From contig OX359280.1 of NCBI GenBank assembly GCA_947179155.2, positions 10,841,001-10,905,000 on the forward strand: DNA of 64,000 nt, read 5' to 3'. Below, piece by piece: positions 1 through 12,360 of this stretch. A program made the translations under genes and the position numbers. Origin of the DNA: Hedera helix. Its lineage: Eukaryota; Streptophyta; Magnoliopsida; Apiales; Araliaceae. The notes under the pieces are model-generated. The model searched no databases, had not been told where the DNA came from, and saw only the letters and a list, made by a program, of their open reading frames with translations. Numbering within the stretch: position 1 is the first letter of the stretch; every line of letters begins with the position of its first letter.

Positions 1-301
1 TATCATGATAACAAATTTCAGAATAATACGAATGTCCAAGGAGAGACGGAGACAGAAGCAACAGACAAGATTATAGTGTTATGCATTATAACTAAATTGT
101 TATATGATGTAAGTAATTTTGTAAACATTTTTATGAATCTAAAGGTATATATGTAAGTTAAGGTTAGAAACCTTGGGAAATGTTGTAGAATAAACAATTT
201 ATGTTTATATATTCCGCATTAGTTATAGAACATGTATGAAGATGATGTATCGTGACGTACCAAGTCTAGGGTTAAAGGAATCCGGATTTGGGGTCGTTAC
301 A
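1..301 (+). repeat. 5' LTR, 3' terminal part
   Basis: This is the last 301 bp of the upstream LTR and ends GGGGTCGTTACA at 301. It matches 6511-6811 with differences near positions 12, 127, 281 and 287. The usual LTR end dinucleotide CA is intact. Confidence 0.88.
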
Positions 302-304
302 AGT

Positions 305-316
305 TGGTATCAGAGC
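305..316 (+). other. Primer binding site, initiator tRNA-Met
   Basis: TGGTATCAGAGC lies 3 bp after the LTR end and is the standard plant retrotransposon site complementary to the 3' end of initiator tRNA-Met. It fixes the plus orientation of the element. Confidence 0.88.
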
Positions 317-869
317 TGATAGGTTATAGTTCTTAGGTAGCAGTACCTTAGGCTATAATCATGGAAAGATAATGAAGACAGTGCAAGGATAAACTCAGAT
401 AGAGTTTAGAAATGAACATATACAGTTCATAAATGAGGAAATAAATCTATATAGATACAAAGATATATGAAAAGATTCAAAGAAGGATCTTTAATGAGTG
501 TAATCCAAATAAATGGAATAAGAATCAGGGAACACTTGATTCAAGAATTTAAAAAGAGAAGGATCGTACAGTAAAATGATCAGAGATGAATGATAAGGTG
601 ATAGAATTAAACGATCATAAAATAAAAGAGAAATAGTACAGTGAAATCAATTGCGTTATAAGATCACGATGATCATAGTAAAATCATGGAATGACAAATG
701 GTCTGTTAAATGATTAAAGAGGTGGTTTTGATAGCATGGTGCTATAACAATGAAGATATTGAAATAGTAACAAGTGGACTCTTGAAGTGTTGAGTGTGAT
801 AAGGTATGAATTGACAAAATTCATATCAAGTTAAGAGAAGTTAGAGGTTTGTAGGTTTTTAATTGAGGA

Positions 870-1125
870 CTCATATTAGTGGTTGAGTTGTACAATTTCT
901 TGTATGGGCAGGGAATTTGTGCTTGGTTTTAGAGCTACTTAGCTTCTTATATTAATATAGTAGTTGAGTTGAACAGTTCTTTGTATGGGCAGGGGATTTG
1001 TTCGTGGTTTAACGACCGCTTAACTTTCTATATTGATTAGTGGCCGAGTTGACCAATTTCTTGTATGGGCAGGAGATTGTGTTTGGTTTGACAACCACTT
1101 AGCTTCCTATAATGATAATCGATTT
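870..1125 (+). repeat. Three imperfect ~80-bp tandem repeats
   Basis: The landmark TGTATGGGCAGG recurs at 901, 982 and 1062, with similar flanks (GAGTTG before it, CTTAGCTTCCTAT-like after it). The copies are diverged. Confidence 0.75.
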
Positions 1126-1838
1126 GAACCCGGTGTCACGCTATTCGATGTATATATGGTGAGAAGGTGATTCTTTTCTCATAATATATTGGGTAGGTAG
1201 AGAATATTAACATAAGTACGTGTTTTTAAAACTCATATTGATGGTAAGTTCGTGACTCATAATCGTATGGTGGAACCCCTCAGCGAATGGACTATGTTGG
1301 CCTGACTAGGATAAGTTCCTCAACCCATATGATTGTGGTAAGTTCCTGAACCCCTAATGTGTGGTAAGTTTGATGAACAGTGAGTATGGGTAGAGTTAAG
1401 TAGCAAAATTAAAGCTATACTAGATATAGTTATTAAGTTGAAAAAGAATGTGGAGGAAAAAAATTTGAGGTGTTTTGAGGTTTTAGGATATTCCAAACCT
1501 TCTAGCTATGCTAGACTTTGAAATTTTTAAAATCGTGCTAGATTCGCACTTTTGTGCTTTTGAAAATGTCAAAATGTGTTTTCATAATCATTAATGCATT
1601 TAGTGCAGAGATGATAAATGATGGAGTCATCAATGCAGAGTAACCTCGTGTTGGATGTTTAAAGCCACTATGGTATGATGTAATATGACAAAGTCATAAA
1701 ATAATTTTCAGTATTTTGAAACGTTTAAAGAAGAGTCTATGCTAATTGTTTCGGCTAGACAAATTGATTTGAAAATATCAAAATGTATTTATGAAATCAT
1801 CACACGTCATTAAAGCCATGGTGTGGGGATGAAAAGGA

Positions 1839-1938
1839 TGGAATCCTCAACGTACTGTCAAGATGTGCGGTATCATGAAGTCATGAATTAATGACGGAAT
1901 CCTCAACGTACTGTCAAGATGATGCGGTATCATGAAGT
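1839..1938 (+). repeat. Two-copy direct repeat, ~45-bp unit
   Basis: A stretch containing GGAATCCTCAACGTACTGTC followed by GCGGTATCATGAAGTC occurs twice in a row. It is a local duplication inside the non-coding core. Confidence 0.75.
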
Positions 1939-2614
1939 CCTATAAATGAATTTTAGTTATTTCAACTAATCTGAAATGATTTTTGAATCGTAATGTACGA
2001 ATAGTTCAATGATGTGAGTCTTTGTCATTTATTTTGACTGGACATTTTTGGTCAGAATTGACTCAAGTTTTATTATCCAATCCAAATTATTTTGGAACGG
2101 AATTTTGTAGTAAGTCTGAGGTGAACAAGTGCAAAAACAAATATATTCTATCGGCTAAAGCAGATATATTTTTGTCGGCATATAGCTCCGACTGGCGCCT
2201 AAAAACTAAGACGTTCTGCACGACGTATGGTACAATAAGCTGATCACCTAGCGTACACCTATGGAGTGTTTTCAGTCTTTGGGATTGATAAACACTCTGT
2301 TTATAAGTATTTACAGGGATAAATACTATTTATTCGGAATTCAGTTAATTCCATTCGGATGTTCACAGTCTTCATGACCCCTCAGCATATTATGAAAGTT
2401 TTAATGAATATTTTGATTTTCAATTTATTCTTCTGTAAGATATTGATTTTCAATTTATTCTTCTGCAAGATATTCCATTGTTCTGGAATTATGAGTTTAG
2501 AAGTATGAACTTCCTAGAAAATGGTGGTCATAAAATTTGATGAGTAAAGAGTTATACTCAGAGATGAAAATTGGTAGAAATGTGTATGAGATAATTTCGG
2601 GGACGAAATTTTTA

Positions 2615-2628
2615 GAAGAAGGGGTGAA
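2615..2628 (+). other. Polypurine tract
   Basis: The purine run AGAAGAAGGGGTGAA lies directly before the 3' LTR start TGTAATATCCC and is where plus-strand DNA synthesis would be primed. Confidence 0.75.
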
Positions 2629-4990
2629 TGTAATATCCCGGATATTTAAATGAATTAGAAATAAAATATTTAATATTTAATAAAGGTTGGAGTTTGATAA
2701 CCTAGTAGTGATAGATAAATAGAGGTCCAAATTAAATTTAACGGACTAACTTAGATATGGTGATATCAAAATTTTTGATACGTTAGCAAGCAAAGTGATA
2801 ATTCAATAAACTTGACTAACAGCAAGTCTAATTAAATTAAGAGAATTAATTAGTGGAGTTATGTAATTATGCGACGTGGTGGCGTGTAAATTAAATATGT
2901 ATTTATATGAATATATATATGCGTGCATATTTAGTAACATAATTTAATGGTTAATTAAATTGTGATAAATAGATAGATTAATATTAAATTAATCCGAATT
3001 GAATTAAAAGGTTTATTGTGGAATTAATTTTATTCATTAATCAACAATTATGCAAATTGTTGATAAATTATTTGTGAGGAATAATTATGTAATTTATATA
3101 ATTATAAATTATATAAAGTAGTTGAATTAATTAAGGGAGAATAGTAATTGCATATATGTACGATATTTAATTTCATATATATGTATATATATATAAAGGG
3201 ATTAAATTAATTGAGTAATTTTAAATAGTAATTGAATATATTAAATGAATATATTCTATAATTAAATAAATCATTGTAAATGATTTATGGGAGTGAGAAA
3301 TTTTATTATACAATTATTTGTGTAATATTAATTAAATAATTTAAAAAATTATTTAAATAAAAAATTGAGTAAATATATTATTATTTTAATGTATTTTCGG
3401 GTAAATGGAATTATTTCCATAATTGATGAGAAATGAATTATTTAATGTAAATGTATTAAATAATTTAATTTATGGCCTAAATAATATATTAAATTATATG
3501 TTGTATTTATTTTAATTTCATAATTTATTGTGAAATTGTTTTTGAGGTAAAGTAATGTGTATAAATAATATATATAGATTATATATATTATTATTAGCAA
3601 ACACACTCTAAAGTTTTAATATCAAAATAATTGACAAGTTGTCATTAATTAAATATTCAATTAAATTGAATATAATGAGTGAATTAAATTTTATAAATTA
3701 ATTAATATGATAATTAATTAATGTAAATCATGTAAAATATTATTAATAATATTATTAGTCCATTTAGTAATTTAATATTAATGGGTTAGTGTATTTAATT
3801 AATTAATCAATTCAATTATTATTTAATTATGGATTGGATAATTAATGTGTAACAAAATTAATAATTAATCATTTGGGTTATAATTAAATAGTCCAATGAT
3901 AAATTAAATGGACTTGACAAATTAGTAGCCCAAACAATTTAATAGGAGTCCAATTGGTATTTTTAAATAAAGCCCAAAGTTTGAGCCCAATTGAAATTAA
4001 ATTGTTTAACTATTATTTATTAAAAAGTGGCATGTGACTAACATTTTGGGACAAAGGAAGGTATCAGCCGACATGCTTAGGAGAGATAGGAGGAATTGAT
4101 TGTAATGTTATTTTATTTTCCTTTATTTTATAAAGGATTTCTTGTTTATTTTTTTTAGGTACATGACACCATCTCTCTTTCACCAATTAAGGCATGGGTT
4201 AACTTTCTTGTGTATGTATCCAATAGCTAGCTTGTGTTGGTATAATTTCATAGATATAAGATATATATCTATACATTATGGAAGACTTAAGTCATTAGAG
4301 AGAGAGAATTGTTAGTCATTTATTCTTCTTTCACTTTTCAAATTAGACAGAAAATATTTGAGAGCAAGGATAAGGAAGGAGAATGAATTCTTGGTTCATG
4401 CCATCCTCCTTCACCACCCATTTTGGAAGAAAAATGAAGATAGCCATTAAAATGAGGTAATGGTTATTTTAAATGTAGTTTGTTTTTTTTAAATTAAATA
4501 AACTAACATGTGTGTACAAATATGTTAACGTAGTTAATAATATGTGATAGTAATATTTATACCATACTTGAGTTTAATATGCTTGGTTTGTATTTTGGTA
4601 TATTTTGTATGCTAAAAAATGTGTTTAGTAGTGTATAAACAAGTCTTGGAATTTATGACCAAAAATATTTTTATAAACCTTAAGTTTAATGTTCTAATAT
4701 TATAGAGCATTAAATCATGAGAAAAACAAAGTTTGAATCACTCAAAATGGAGTTATACACAAAAAGTTATGATTTGTGGTAGTTTATGTGATGTAAAAAA
4801 TTTTATAAAAATTTTTCATATTAAATCATGAAAAATTATATTTTCATGTTATAAATTGATATTAAGTGTTTGGTAATTTTTTTGCATTTTTATTGAGGAC
4901 TTAAAGATTTCTTGAAGGTATAAATTTTATTAAGTTGTGTATTAAAATAGCACTGTTCACGTTCTGCTGGTTGGAAAAAAATTGGAGCCG

Positions 4991-5153
4991 GCCGCGCAAT
5001 GCGCGAGTCACTGTTCATTGCCAGACGCTGAGCCAAACGACGCCGTTTGGCGTATAAAAAAATAACCCGCGCGCAATGCGCGGAAGTCAATTTCCGGAAG
5101 TTGAAAAACGGCACCGTTTTAGTGTGTTTCTTTGGTACGCGCGCAATGCGCGG
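4991..5153 (+). repeat. GC-rich cassette: three copies of CGCGCAATGCGCG
   Basis: Near-palindromic CGCGCAATGCGCG occurs about 4993, 5069 and 5139, interleaved with the palindrome-like AACGACGCCGTTTGG and AAACGGCACCGTTTT. The sequence right after (AATTACCAAATTGCCC) is also like that next to the same motif in the Athila LTRs at 21.0, 24.0 and 28.4 kb. Confidence 0.85.
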
Positions 5154-5351
5154 TAATAAAATTTCCGGCGAAATTACCAAATTGCCCCTCCGTCCGATTT
5201 TCTGATTAATTACGAAATTGCCATCGGTCCGGTTTTTCAACTTATTTACGGAAATGCCATTCTGGATAATTTAAATTAATTTAAATGTTTAAAAATTAAT
5301 TTAAAATTATAACAAAAATATTAATAATACAAAAATGATATTTAGGTATTG

Positions 5352-5510
5352 AATATTATATTTTCCAAATATAATAAGTATTTAGGATTAATATTTAAAT
5401 GTTGTAAATATTAATCTAGTTAGTTTAATATTATATTTTTCAAATATAATAAGTATTTAGGATTAATATTTAAATGTTGTAAATATTAATCTAGTTAGTT
5501 TAATATTATA
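5352..5510 (+). repeat. 75-bp tandem duplication in LTR
   Basis: AATATTATATTTT starts at 5352 and again at 5427; the two units are nearly identical. Confidence 0.8.
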
Positions 5511-6811
5511 TCTTCTGAATTTATGATTAAATTAATTATTATTTAATTAATATTAAATAATAAACAAGGATGATAAATTAATTAATTATTATTTAATTAC
5601 TATTAAATAATAATTAAAGACAACTAAGATTGATTATTTAATTATTTATTATTTGATTAATTTTAAATAATAAATAAATCTAGTAAGTTATTATTTATTA
5701 TTAAATAATAACTAAAGGTAGTTAATTACTTACTATTTAATTAATGATAAATAGTAATTAAATGAAATTAGATTTAATGAAATAAAGAAAATGTCTTTTA
5801 ACTCTTTTGTTTAAACAATTATAATAAATTGTTTAATAGTTTAATAAGTGTTTAACACTTGAGAAAATTATTTTCTAACTGATTAAATTATTAACCTAAT
5901 ATGATTGATGGTCTATAAGGTTAATAATATTGTTTTGACTAATGTATATCATGTGTTAGTACTTATGTGGTAGATAAGTTCATTAGTAAGCGTATAGTTG
6001 TGCAAATAAGCCGTACTAATTATTAGACCAACTTTATTAATGTTAAGTCTTTCAAAGCCAGTTAGTTAAAGCTAAACATTTATTGTAGCTGAGCAGACAG
6101 ACAAGTTTCCTAAACCCTACTCAATTTATATTCGAGCAGGATACATTATTTTATTGTTCAAGTTCCTAACTCAAACTCAAGTTGTTACGTTTCAAGTATG
6201 CTATGGTTTAATTCTGTATAATTATTCCACCTCTTTAAATTGTTGATTCGCACATAGTGCTTGTTGCATGTGTTCATCAGGTATGAAAGGCCGATCACCT
6301 TCATTACCATAAGGTTCAGTTAAATTTGTTCATGGTCATTATTGACACTCAACATTAATTAATTTAGTCATTCAATTATTGAAATTACGACTCGTACTCT
6401 TTCACAATTATTATATTGTTGAAAATTCAAAAGCTTATTCTTTCTTTCAATCATGATATATCGTTATCGTATTTAAACTTGCTGAGCAAAGTCGTTGCTC
6501 ACTCTTGCTATATCATGATAATAAATTTCAGAATAATACGAATGTCCAAGGAGAGACGGAGACAGAAGCAACAGACAAGATTATAGTGTTATGCATTATA
6601 ACTAAATTGTTATATGATGTAAGTAATTTTGTAAACCTTTTTATGAATCTAAAGGTATATATGTAAGTTAAGGTTAGAAACCTTGGGAAATGTTGTAGAA
6701 TAAACAATTTATGTTTATATATTCCGCATTAGTTATAGAACATGTATGAAGATGATGTATCGTGACGTACCAAGTCTAGGGTTAAAGGAACCCGGACTTG
6801 GGGTCGTTACA

Positions 6812-8633
6812 TTATGAAATTAGTTTAAATATATTGAAATTATATTTAATTCTAAAATATTTATGTACATCTAAAGGGAAATATTTACAGTTTATTAGTA
6901 TAGGATTTATTTTAATTAATTCATAGACTGAAGTGTTATTACAATTATTTAGTGAAATTAATTATAATTAATATTTATTTAGTATATTATTATTAGATAA
7001 TAATATCTAAATAAGTATTGGAGTCAGAATAGGAATCCCTTAGGATCCCCTTCTTATCCTAATATGGATCAGTCTTTTAAGAGTCGGTAAGGATCAATGT
7101 TATTATAAATATATTATTGATCAGAAACGTATGTAAGGTTTTCATAATTAAAAAGATCAATTTCGTTTTTTTCTCTTTAAGCTTAGAAAAAACATGTAAA
7201 AAAAAAAATCTTTCTAAAAAGGTGCCTTAGAGATATATATCACACTTTAGATTCAACATAAGGTTATAGGAGAGAAGATCTTGAGAATACATTCTAAAGA
7301 TTGTTCGAAGATTTAAACGTATTAATCCAACCAAGCACTAAATAACTAATTCGTTCTCTAAATATGTGGTATATATATTTGTTATTTCGCATGAATCCAA
7401 AAAGATAATCTTGTTTTATTAAATTTTTTAAAACCTATTTTTGAAGATTTTTTCTAACAATAGTTTCTCCACCTATATTTATAAGAAAATAGGAATATAA
7501 ATTTTGATTACAAAAATGAATAATTTATGTAAAAAAGTCAAACTAAATCAATTTTTTAGGGACAAAAAAAGTATTAAGAAACCCAATTGTAATTAATAAA
7601 AAAACTAGTCATCTTAAGAAAACCCACGCACAACTAGTTTATAATTGAATTTTTTTTTTCTATAAGTAAACTATTTTAGATATTTGAAAGTCTATTCATT
7701 AGAACTTTAAACACAATTTTTTGGCTACCAAATCATATATTTTGTAAAAATTGATCTAAATACGAATAAGATAGCCCTATATAGTTTAAAGAAGTCAACG
7801 GTATAAACTGTGGTCAAACTGTAAATAGTTAACAATTAAAAAAGAACTCAATTGCAAGTTTTAAAACATCGAGACCAAAATTGAAAAAACATTAAACTTT
7901 GAGAAAAAAATATAGTTTGCCCAATAAAATATTAGTCACTAAAAAGGCCCACATTTGGACTTAATCAATCGCTTCATAGTATTGTTACGGTGATAAAAAA
8001 ATAAATTATAAAATAATATAATAAAATATAATTAATTGATACTTTATCATTCATAAATGGGTCTAGCAATACTAACTGACCATAGATAATCACATTATTT
8101 TATATTTATTTTTGTAATTATTTTTCTATCACTAAAATATTATTGATAAATTTTGCAAACGGAAAACTCCATCTATCTTCCGATGAGTGTCATATTTTAA
8201 GGGAATGTTCAACTCAAATGGATTTGTAAATCGTGCAGAATTTAAATGTCACATCTACAGATATTTGCATGCTATCTCAAAAATACATAATTGTAAAATA
8301 TTTTCTTTAAAATAATATATAATATTTTGTTTCAAAATTACTTTCGAAGTATAAATACACAAGTGAGTATTTCATTTGTTAAGAAAATAAGTTATTTAAT
8401 AAATATGGCTGAATTAAAAATTTATCCATCCAAGTTGTCAAATTTATCCATTCAATTTATTAGGTTGATTTTTCTCTAGTCCGTGTTACGTGCTAGTCTT
8501 GTGCACTTATCATTGAGTAATACCCAATCCTCGTAAGTAACATGATACACTCATCAAACCAGCGAGCCACTAGCACACAAGACAAAATTGAAAAAAAAAA
8601 AGTTAATTGAAGAAACAAAATTAGCACTTAAAC
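6812..8633. other. AT-rich spacer, possible decayed LTR remnant
   Basis: I see no gene. At 7020-7460 there is a moderately complex stretch with TATAAATA-like sequence near 7105 and a terminal CTAACA near 7458. That is reminiscent of a copia LTR promoter and 3' end, but I found no matching TSD or second copy. The rest is simple AT-rich sequence. Confidence 0.3.
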
Positions 8634-8950
8634 CATATTTATTTTTGAAAATTATAATTTTAAAATTATAATTTTAAATTTATATTTATTTGTAAAAATT
8701 ACATTTGAGATAAGATTATTAATCTCATCTTTGTCTAATTTGTTTTTAATAATTATAATCTTAAAATTATTAAGTCATTTTATAATTTATGGACTAATAT
8801 CTCAAGTCTAAATTTAAAAACAAACAAGATATTTTTGAGATTAATAGTTTTATTTTAAATTTAGTCCTTGCATATAAATATAATATTGAGATTATAATTC
8901 ATGTCTTGAAATTATAATTCTGAAATTATAATCCTTGTAAATAAACGTAA
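8634..8950. mobile_element. Possible foldback MITE
   Basis: The left arm (ATATTTATTTTTGAAAATTA and onward) pairs imperfectly with the right arm ending ATAATCCTTGTAAATAAACGT, giving an inverted repeat of about 40 bp around a 320-bp AT-rich element. No clear TSD was found, so chance pairing of AT-rich DNA is possible. Confidence 0.35.
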
Positions 8951-9568
8951 CTTTAATGATAGTTATAAGAAAACAAATATTCATTTTGATAATTGAAGAA
9001 ATTACTTTTAAACTGACTTGTAATTTGGAGGGACAAATTTTTTGGGGGGGGATATCAGCCTTAAAGTAACTTCAAATCCATCATTTTTTAAAAAAAAAGC
9101 CTCATTTGTTAAAGATAAATTTGTTCCACAAAAGAGTCATTAATGATAGTATATAATGGTATAATTTTTAATTATAATAATATAATTTTATTATAATGCT
9201 ATAACTATTAAACTATGCACCCATTACAATTAACATTAAACATAGAAAAATAATAATTTTATGTCAAATTAATTTTATGCTAAATATGAATTTCTATTAT
9301 AATAGGATTATAAGTGATAAAATAAAATACTAATACGTTGATATCTTTTTTACGCTCTCTTAATTTATGCACCGACATATGCTATTATTTAATATTGACA
9401 TAAATTTTATCATATATAACAATAGCTTAAAAAATATTTTTTTTATCAATTTTGTACTTGAGAGACTCTTTTTGCCAGATAGATGAATTATATTTTAAAG
9501 TTCATAAAAAATAAGCCTAAGTCAGTGACTCGTTATTTCTCAAAAGACTCACCGCACATTAAATTGAC
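8951..9568. other. AT-rich spacer upstream of the carboxylesterase
   Basis: I see nothing recognisable apart from a short G run at 9044-9051 and an A run near 9090. The distal promoter of the downstream gene would lie here. Confidence 0.4.
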
Positions 9569-9575
9569 TATATAT
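9569..9575 (+). promoter_or_regulatory. TATA box of the carboxylesterase gene
   Basis: TATATAT lies about 100 bp before the ATG at 9673. Transcription would be expected to start about 30 bp further on, giving a 5' leader of roughly 70 nt. Confidence 0.6.
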
Positions 9576-9672
9576 CATCCCCACATATGTAGAGGGGAAA
9601 ACAAGGGAACTGGAAGAAGCCTCCTTCGTGCTTATTACCACTCTTAACATCCCCACCACACAAAGCTTCAAA

Positions 9673-10662
9673 ATGGCATCACAAACCATTTCAGATCAAC
9701 CTGCACCATTCAATCCCACCGTTGATCCCTTTTCCTACCTTGGCATGGTCTTCCATTCCGACGGCTCAATCACGCGCGAGCATGGAGTCTTGGACACCCC
9801 CGGTACATTAGATCCCAGCCTCTCTTCCTTAGTCCTCACCAAGGATATCCCTCTCAACCAATCAAATAATACATGGCTCCGTATATACATATCCCGCAAA
9901 GCATTTGATTCCACCCCCTCCACCAAATTACCCCTCATCGTTTACTACCATGGTGGCGGGTTCATCATAGGCAGTGCAGCGTCACCCGTTTACCAGGACT
10001 TTTGCACACTCATGGCCGTTGAAATCCCCGCCATCGTCTTATCCGTCGATTATCGTCTCGCACCGGAGAACCGGCTTCCGGCAGCCTACCATGACTCCGT
10101 GGACGCGATGCATTGGATCAAAACCACCAGTGACGCGTGGCTAGCTAAATTTGCTGATTTTTCCAATTGTTACCTCATGGGCGCTAGTGCAGGTGCAAAC
10201 ATAGCGTATCATGCAGCTGCATTTTTGGGTGGCGAAGATCTTACGCCGTTGAAGATCAAAGGGCTGATATTGAACCAACCATATTTTGGTGGGACCAAGA
10301 GAACAGAGTCGGAACAAAGGCTTGTTAACGATAAGGTGTTGCCACTAAATGTCAATGATATCATGTGGGACCTCGCGTTGCCCGTTGGCGTTGACCGTGA
10401 TCACGAGTATTGTAATCTGACGGTTGGAGGTGGATCTCGCGTTTGTGACCGGATTAGGATGCTGGGGTGGAAAGTTATTGTGACGGGCTGCGATGCGGAC
10501 CCGCTGACGGACCGTCAGATGGAGTTGGTTAAGATAATGGAAGAGAGAGGAGTGGAAGTTGTGAGCAAGTGTGATGAGGGTGATTGTCATGGGATTGAAG
10601 TGTTTGATCCCTCTAAAGGTAAGGCTCTTTGTCTGGTTATAAGAGATTTCATTTCATCTTAA
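9673..10662 (+). CDS. Plant carboxylesterase (CXE family, alpha/beta hydrolase)
   Basis: The intronless frame gives 329 residues, the usual size for plant CXE hydrolases. These hydrolyse carboxylic esters such as acetates or xenobiotic esters, generally in the cytosol. The oxyanion-hole motif HGGG is at residues 93-96. The nucleophile elbow GASAG is at 170-174 with Ser172. The likely catalytic Asp is Asp276 in CDADPLTDRQ, and the likely catalytic His is His306 in DCHGIEVFD, so the triad is complete. There is no signal peptide or membrane segment. The His of HGGG and the Ser and His of the triad argue for an active esterase and against a GID1-type gibberellin receptor, which lacks the catalytic His. 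The frame is open back to a GTG at 9628, but the first ATG (MASQTISDQP) is at 9673 and suits a plant gene. A TATA box and AATAAA flank it. The substrate cannot be told from sequence. Confidence 0.95.
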   Translation: MASQTISDQPAPFNPTVDPFSYLGMVFHSDGSITREHGVLDTPGTLDPSLSSLVLTKDIPLNQSNNTWLRIYISRKAFDSTPSTKLPLIVYYHGGGFIIGSAASPVYQDFCTLMAVEIPAIVLSVDYRLAPENRLPAAYHDSVDAMHWIKTTSDAWLAKFADFSNCYLMGASAGANIAYHAAAFLGGEDLTPLKIKGLILNQPYFGGTKRTESEQRLVNDKVLPLNVNDIMWDLALPVGVDRDHEYCNLTVGGGSRVCDRIRMLGWKVIVTGCDADPLTDRQMELVKIMEERGVEVVSKCDEGDCHGIEVFDPSKGKALCLVIRDFISS

Positions 10663-10697
10663 ACAAATGTATTGTAAAATAAGAAAAATGATATTTT

Positions 10698-10703
10698 AAT
10701 AAA
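10698..10703 (+). terminator. Poly(A) signal AATAAA
   Basis: AATAAA lies 36 bp after the stop codon of the carboxylesterase, in an AT-rich 3' region, and is a plausible polyadenylation signal for it. Confidence 0.55.
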
Positions 10704-11083
10704 ATGATATTAAAATGATATTTTAACATCTAGTTTTCCACTCGTATTTATTATTGTCAGTTAATTTAATATAATTTTTTTATATCAATTTATCTTTAAT
10801 TATTTCGTAAGTAAATAAAAATTATGTGAAATAAAATACAAGATGCGAACATTAAATTTTAATTCCATGAGAATATGATATGAGATGGGTCTCATATTAA
10901 TTGTTTGAGGTAGAGCCTTATACTTTGTAGCGACTTAAGTTGCAACTAGATATAATGAAAGCTATAAATGATTGTGACTTTAATAATAATGATTTTTTTT
11001 GCGATTATAATTATTTAATATAAGGTTTAATTATATATGCCTATAATTTGTGGTGACGTTGTTGCAACTAGATATAAGGATCC
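10704..11083. other. Spacer with partial repeat copy
   Basis: There is no gene. A fragment matching the start of the downstream tandem repeat (ATGATTGTGACTTTAATAAT) occurs near 10970, preceded, as at 11060, by a TTGCAACTAGATATAA-like sequence. This is a short truncated extra copy. Confidence 0.5.
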
Positions 11084-12128
11084 ATAAATGATTGTGACTT
11101 TAATAATAATGATTTTATTTTCTCTAGTAGCAATACTTAATCTGTATATTATTTATCAAATTAAATATTTAATTTATCATATATGTTAATAATTTGCATC
11201 AATTTTTATCACAATTAGACATAATAAAATTACAACTATTATTGCATAATCAAGTTGTAACAAAAATCAACACAAGTTTGTCACGTCTATATCATTTGTT
11301 AAAATAATGCAGGACTTTAGCATCGGTGTACGTATACATATGCAAAACATAGTGTGCAAAATTTGTCTTTTTTAAAATTTGTGCCATCTTGCAATGAATG
11401 GTAGCCTGATATGACATGACAACAATCATTTATTATGAATCGGCTCCGCAATAATTTTGTTTAGCAAGATTTGTGTTGTAAAGGGTCTCTTTCATTTATT
11501 TATTATTATTTTTTATTTTTAAATCTTACTCATGAGATTTTATAATGAATAGTATAATATTTGGTGACCAATTAACACATCATAACCATTATTTTATTAT
11601 GAATCGACTCTATATATATGATGCAACGGAATGTTATTAAATTATAATATTCTAACACAAACGTGATATTAATTATCGTAACAACACAAATGGAATAAAT
11701 CATTAAATGTATAAAGAAAAGAAAAAATTCACAAAGAGAACAAAATAGATAATCTAAATTGATTAATAAAACGTTCTTGTAAGTAAATCCTAAAAAATAT
11801 ATTTATAATATTAAACTACTTTCCTATGACTATGTAGAAAAGGAAAATATTTAAATTCTAAAACTAAATAAAATTATCAAAATTAAAATCCAAAATATAA
11901 ATGGATCAAATACAAATTAAACTACTGAATTTTTTAAAATAATAAATAAAAATAAATTAAAGAAACTAAAAATCTATAAAAAATAAAATATCTGAAAATT
12001 TTAATTTTTATTATTATTTTCCACCGTATCAAAATATATTTCGCAAAATAACTCGGCAGCTAGAGTTTGAAATGTGGCTCGATCATGTCCACAAAAATGA
12101 CTGAAACACTAAATGTAATTTTTTTTTT
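11084..12128 (+). repeat. Tandem repeat unit, copy 1
   Basis: About 1.05 kb, homologous through its length to 44222-45307 and 45308-46580. Shared landmarks include ATTGTGACTTTAATAATAAT, TTAATAATTTGCATCAA, TTTAGCAAGATTTGTGTTG and AAATGTGGCTCGATCATGTC. It encodes nothing recognisable. It ends in ten Ts at the border of the TIR element that now separates it from copy 2. Confidence 0.85.
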
Positions 12129-12360
12129 GGGTTAAATGCGTATATGACTCTGAGCTATGACCTCTTTCACAGATCGTACCCCAATGTTTAAACACTCACA
12201 TCTCGCTACCAAAGTAACAAAATTCTCATGATACGTACCCTTGTGAAAAATTTGGTGAAAAAAAGCTACCGAAGTGGTAATGTACTTCGGGCACGTGAAT
12301 ATAATTATAGTTGACCATATATTTATTATGTTTGACCGTATAAAAATATTTAAATACCAA
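12129..12360 (+). repeat. Left terminal inverted repeat of MULE-like element
   Basis: It pairs with 43990-44221. The best blocks are the outer 15 bp, the ATCGTACCCCAATGTTTAAA region, and a GACCATATA...TTTGACCGTAT block near 12310-12345. Confidence 0.7.

Larger units (their letters stand above)
302..2628 (+). mobile_element. Internal region of the long-LTR element, non-coding
   Basis: No frame longer than about 73 codons occurs here and none resembles gag, protease, RT or integrase. The last 50 bp carry TTCGGGGACGAAATTT (about 2596-2611), typical of the end of Ty3/gypsy pol genes next to the polypurine tract. That suggests the core derives from a gypsy element whose coding part was lost. Short tandem duplications sit at 870-1125 and 1839-1938. 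Confidence 0.75.
1..6811 (+). mobile_element. Non-autonomous long-LTR retrotransposon (LARD-like), 5' end cut by window
   Basis: Positions 1-301 and 6511-6811 are the same sequence with 4 differences by eye (about 98.7%), so they are the ends of two LTRs and the insertion is fairly young. The first copy is followed at once by an initiator-Met primer site (305-316). The second is the end of a 4183-bp LTR running TGTAATATCCC to GGGGTCGTTACA. The 2.3-kb interior has no gag or pol frame. Long LTRs around a non-coding core fit the LARD class of non-autonomous elements, mobilised by a Ty3/gypsy relative. The start of the 5' LTR and the left TSD lie outside the window; the 5 bp after the element are TTATG. 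Confidence 0.85.
2629..6811 (+). repeat. 3' LTR, 4183 bp
   Basis: It begins TGTAATATCCCGG and ends GGGGTCGTTACA. The body is very AT-rich apart from one GC-rich palindromic cassette (4991-5153). A 75-bp unit is duplicated at 5352-5510. Repeated GCCCA-type motifs around 3760-3990 resemble those of the LTR at 54045. The open frame inside it is a by-product of the GC-rich cassette and not a gene. Confidence 0.85.

Noticed and set aside
4890..5240. 116-codon minus-strand frame in the LTR
   Set aside because: It exists because the GC-rich cassette lacks stop codons. No protein features, and it lies within an LTR.
6925..7458. Copia solo LTR (TGTTATT to CTAACA)
   Set aside because: The flanks TGAAG and ATAGT do not form a TSD and no second copy exists. 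It is kept only as a low-confidence remnant.
9628..9672. Upstream 15-codon extension of the carboxylesterase from GTG
   Set aside because: GTG is not a usual plant start. The ATG at 9673 gives the expected N-terminus and length.
9735..10590. Antisense frames within the carboxylesterase
   Set aside because: They are shadow frames of a well-supported gene on the plus strand.
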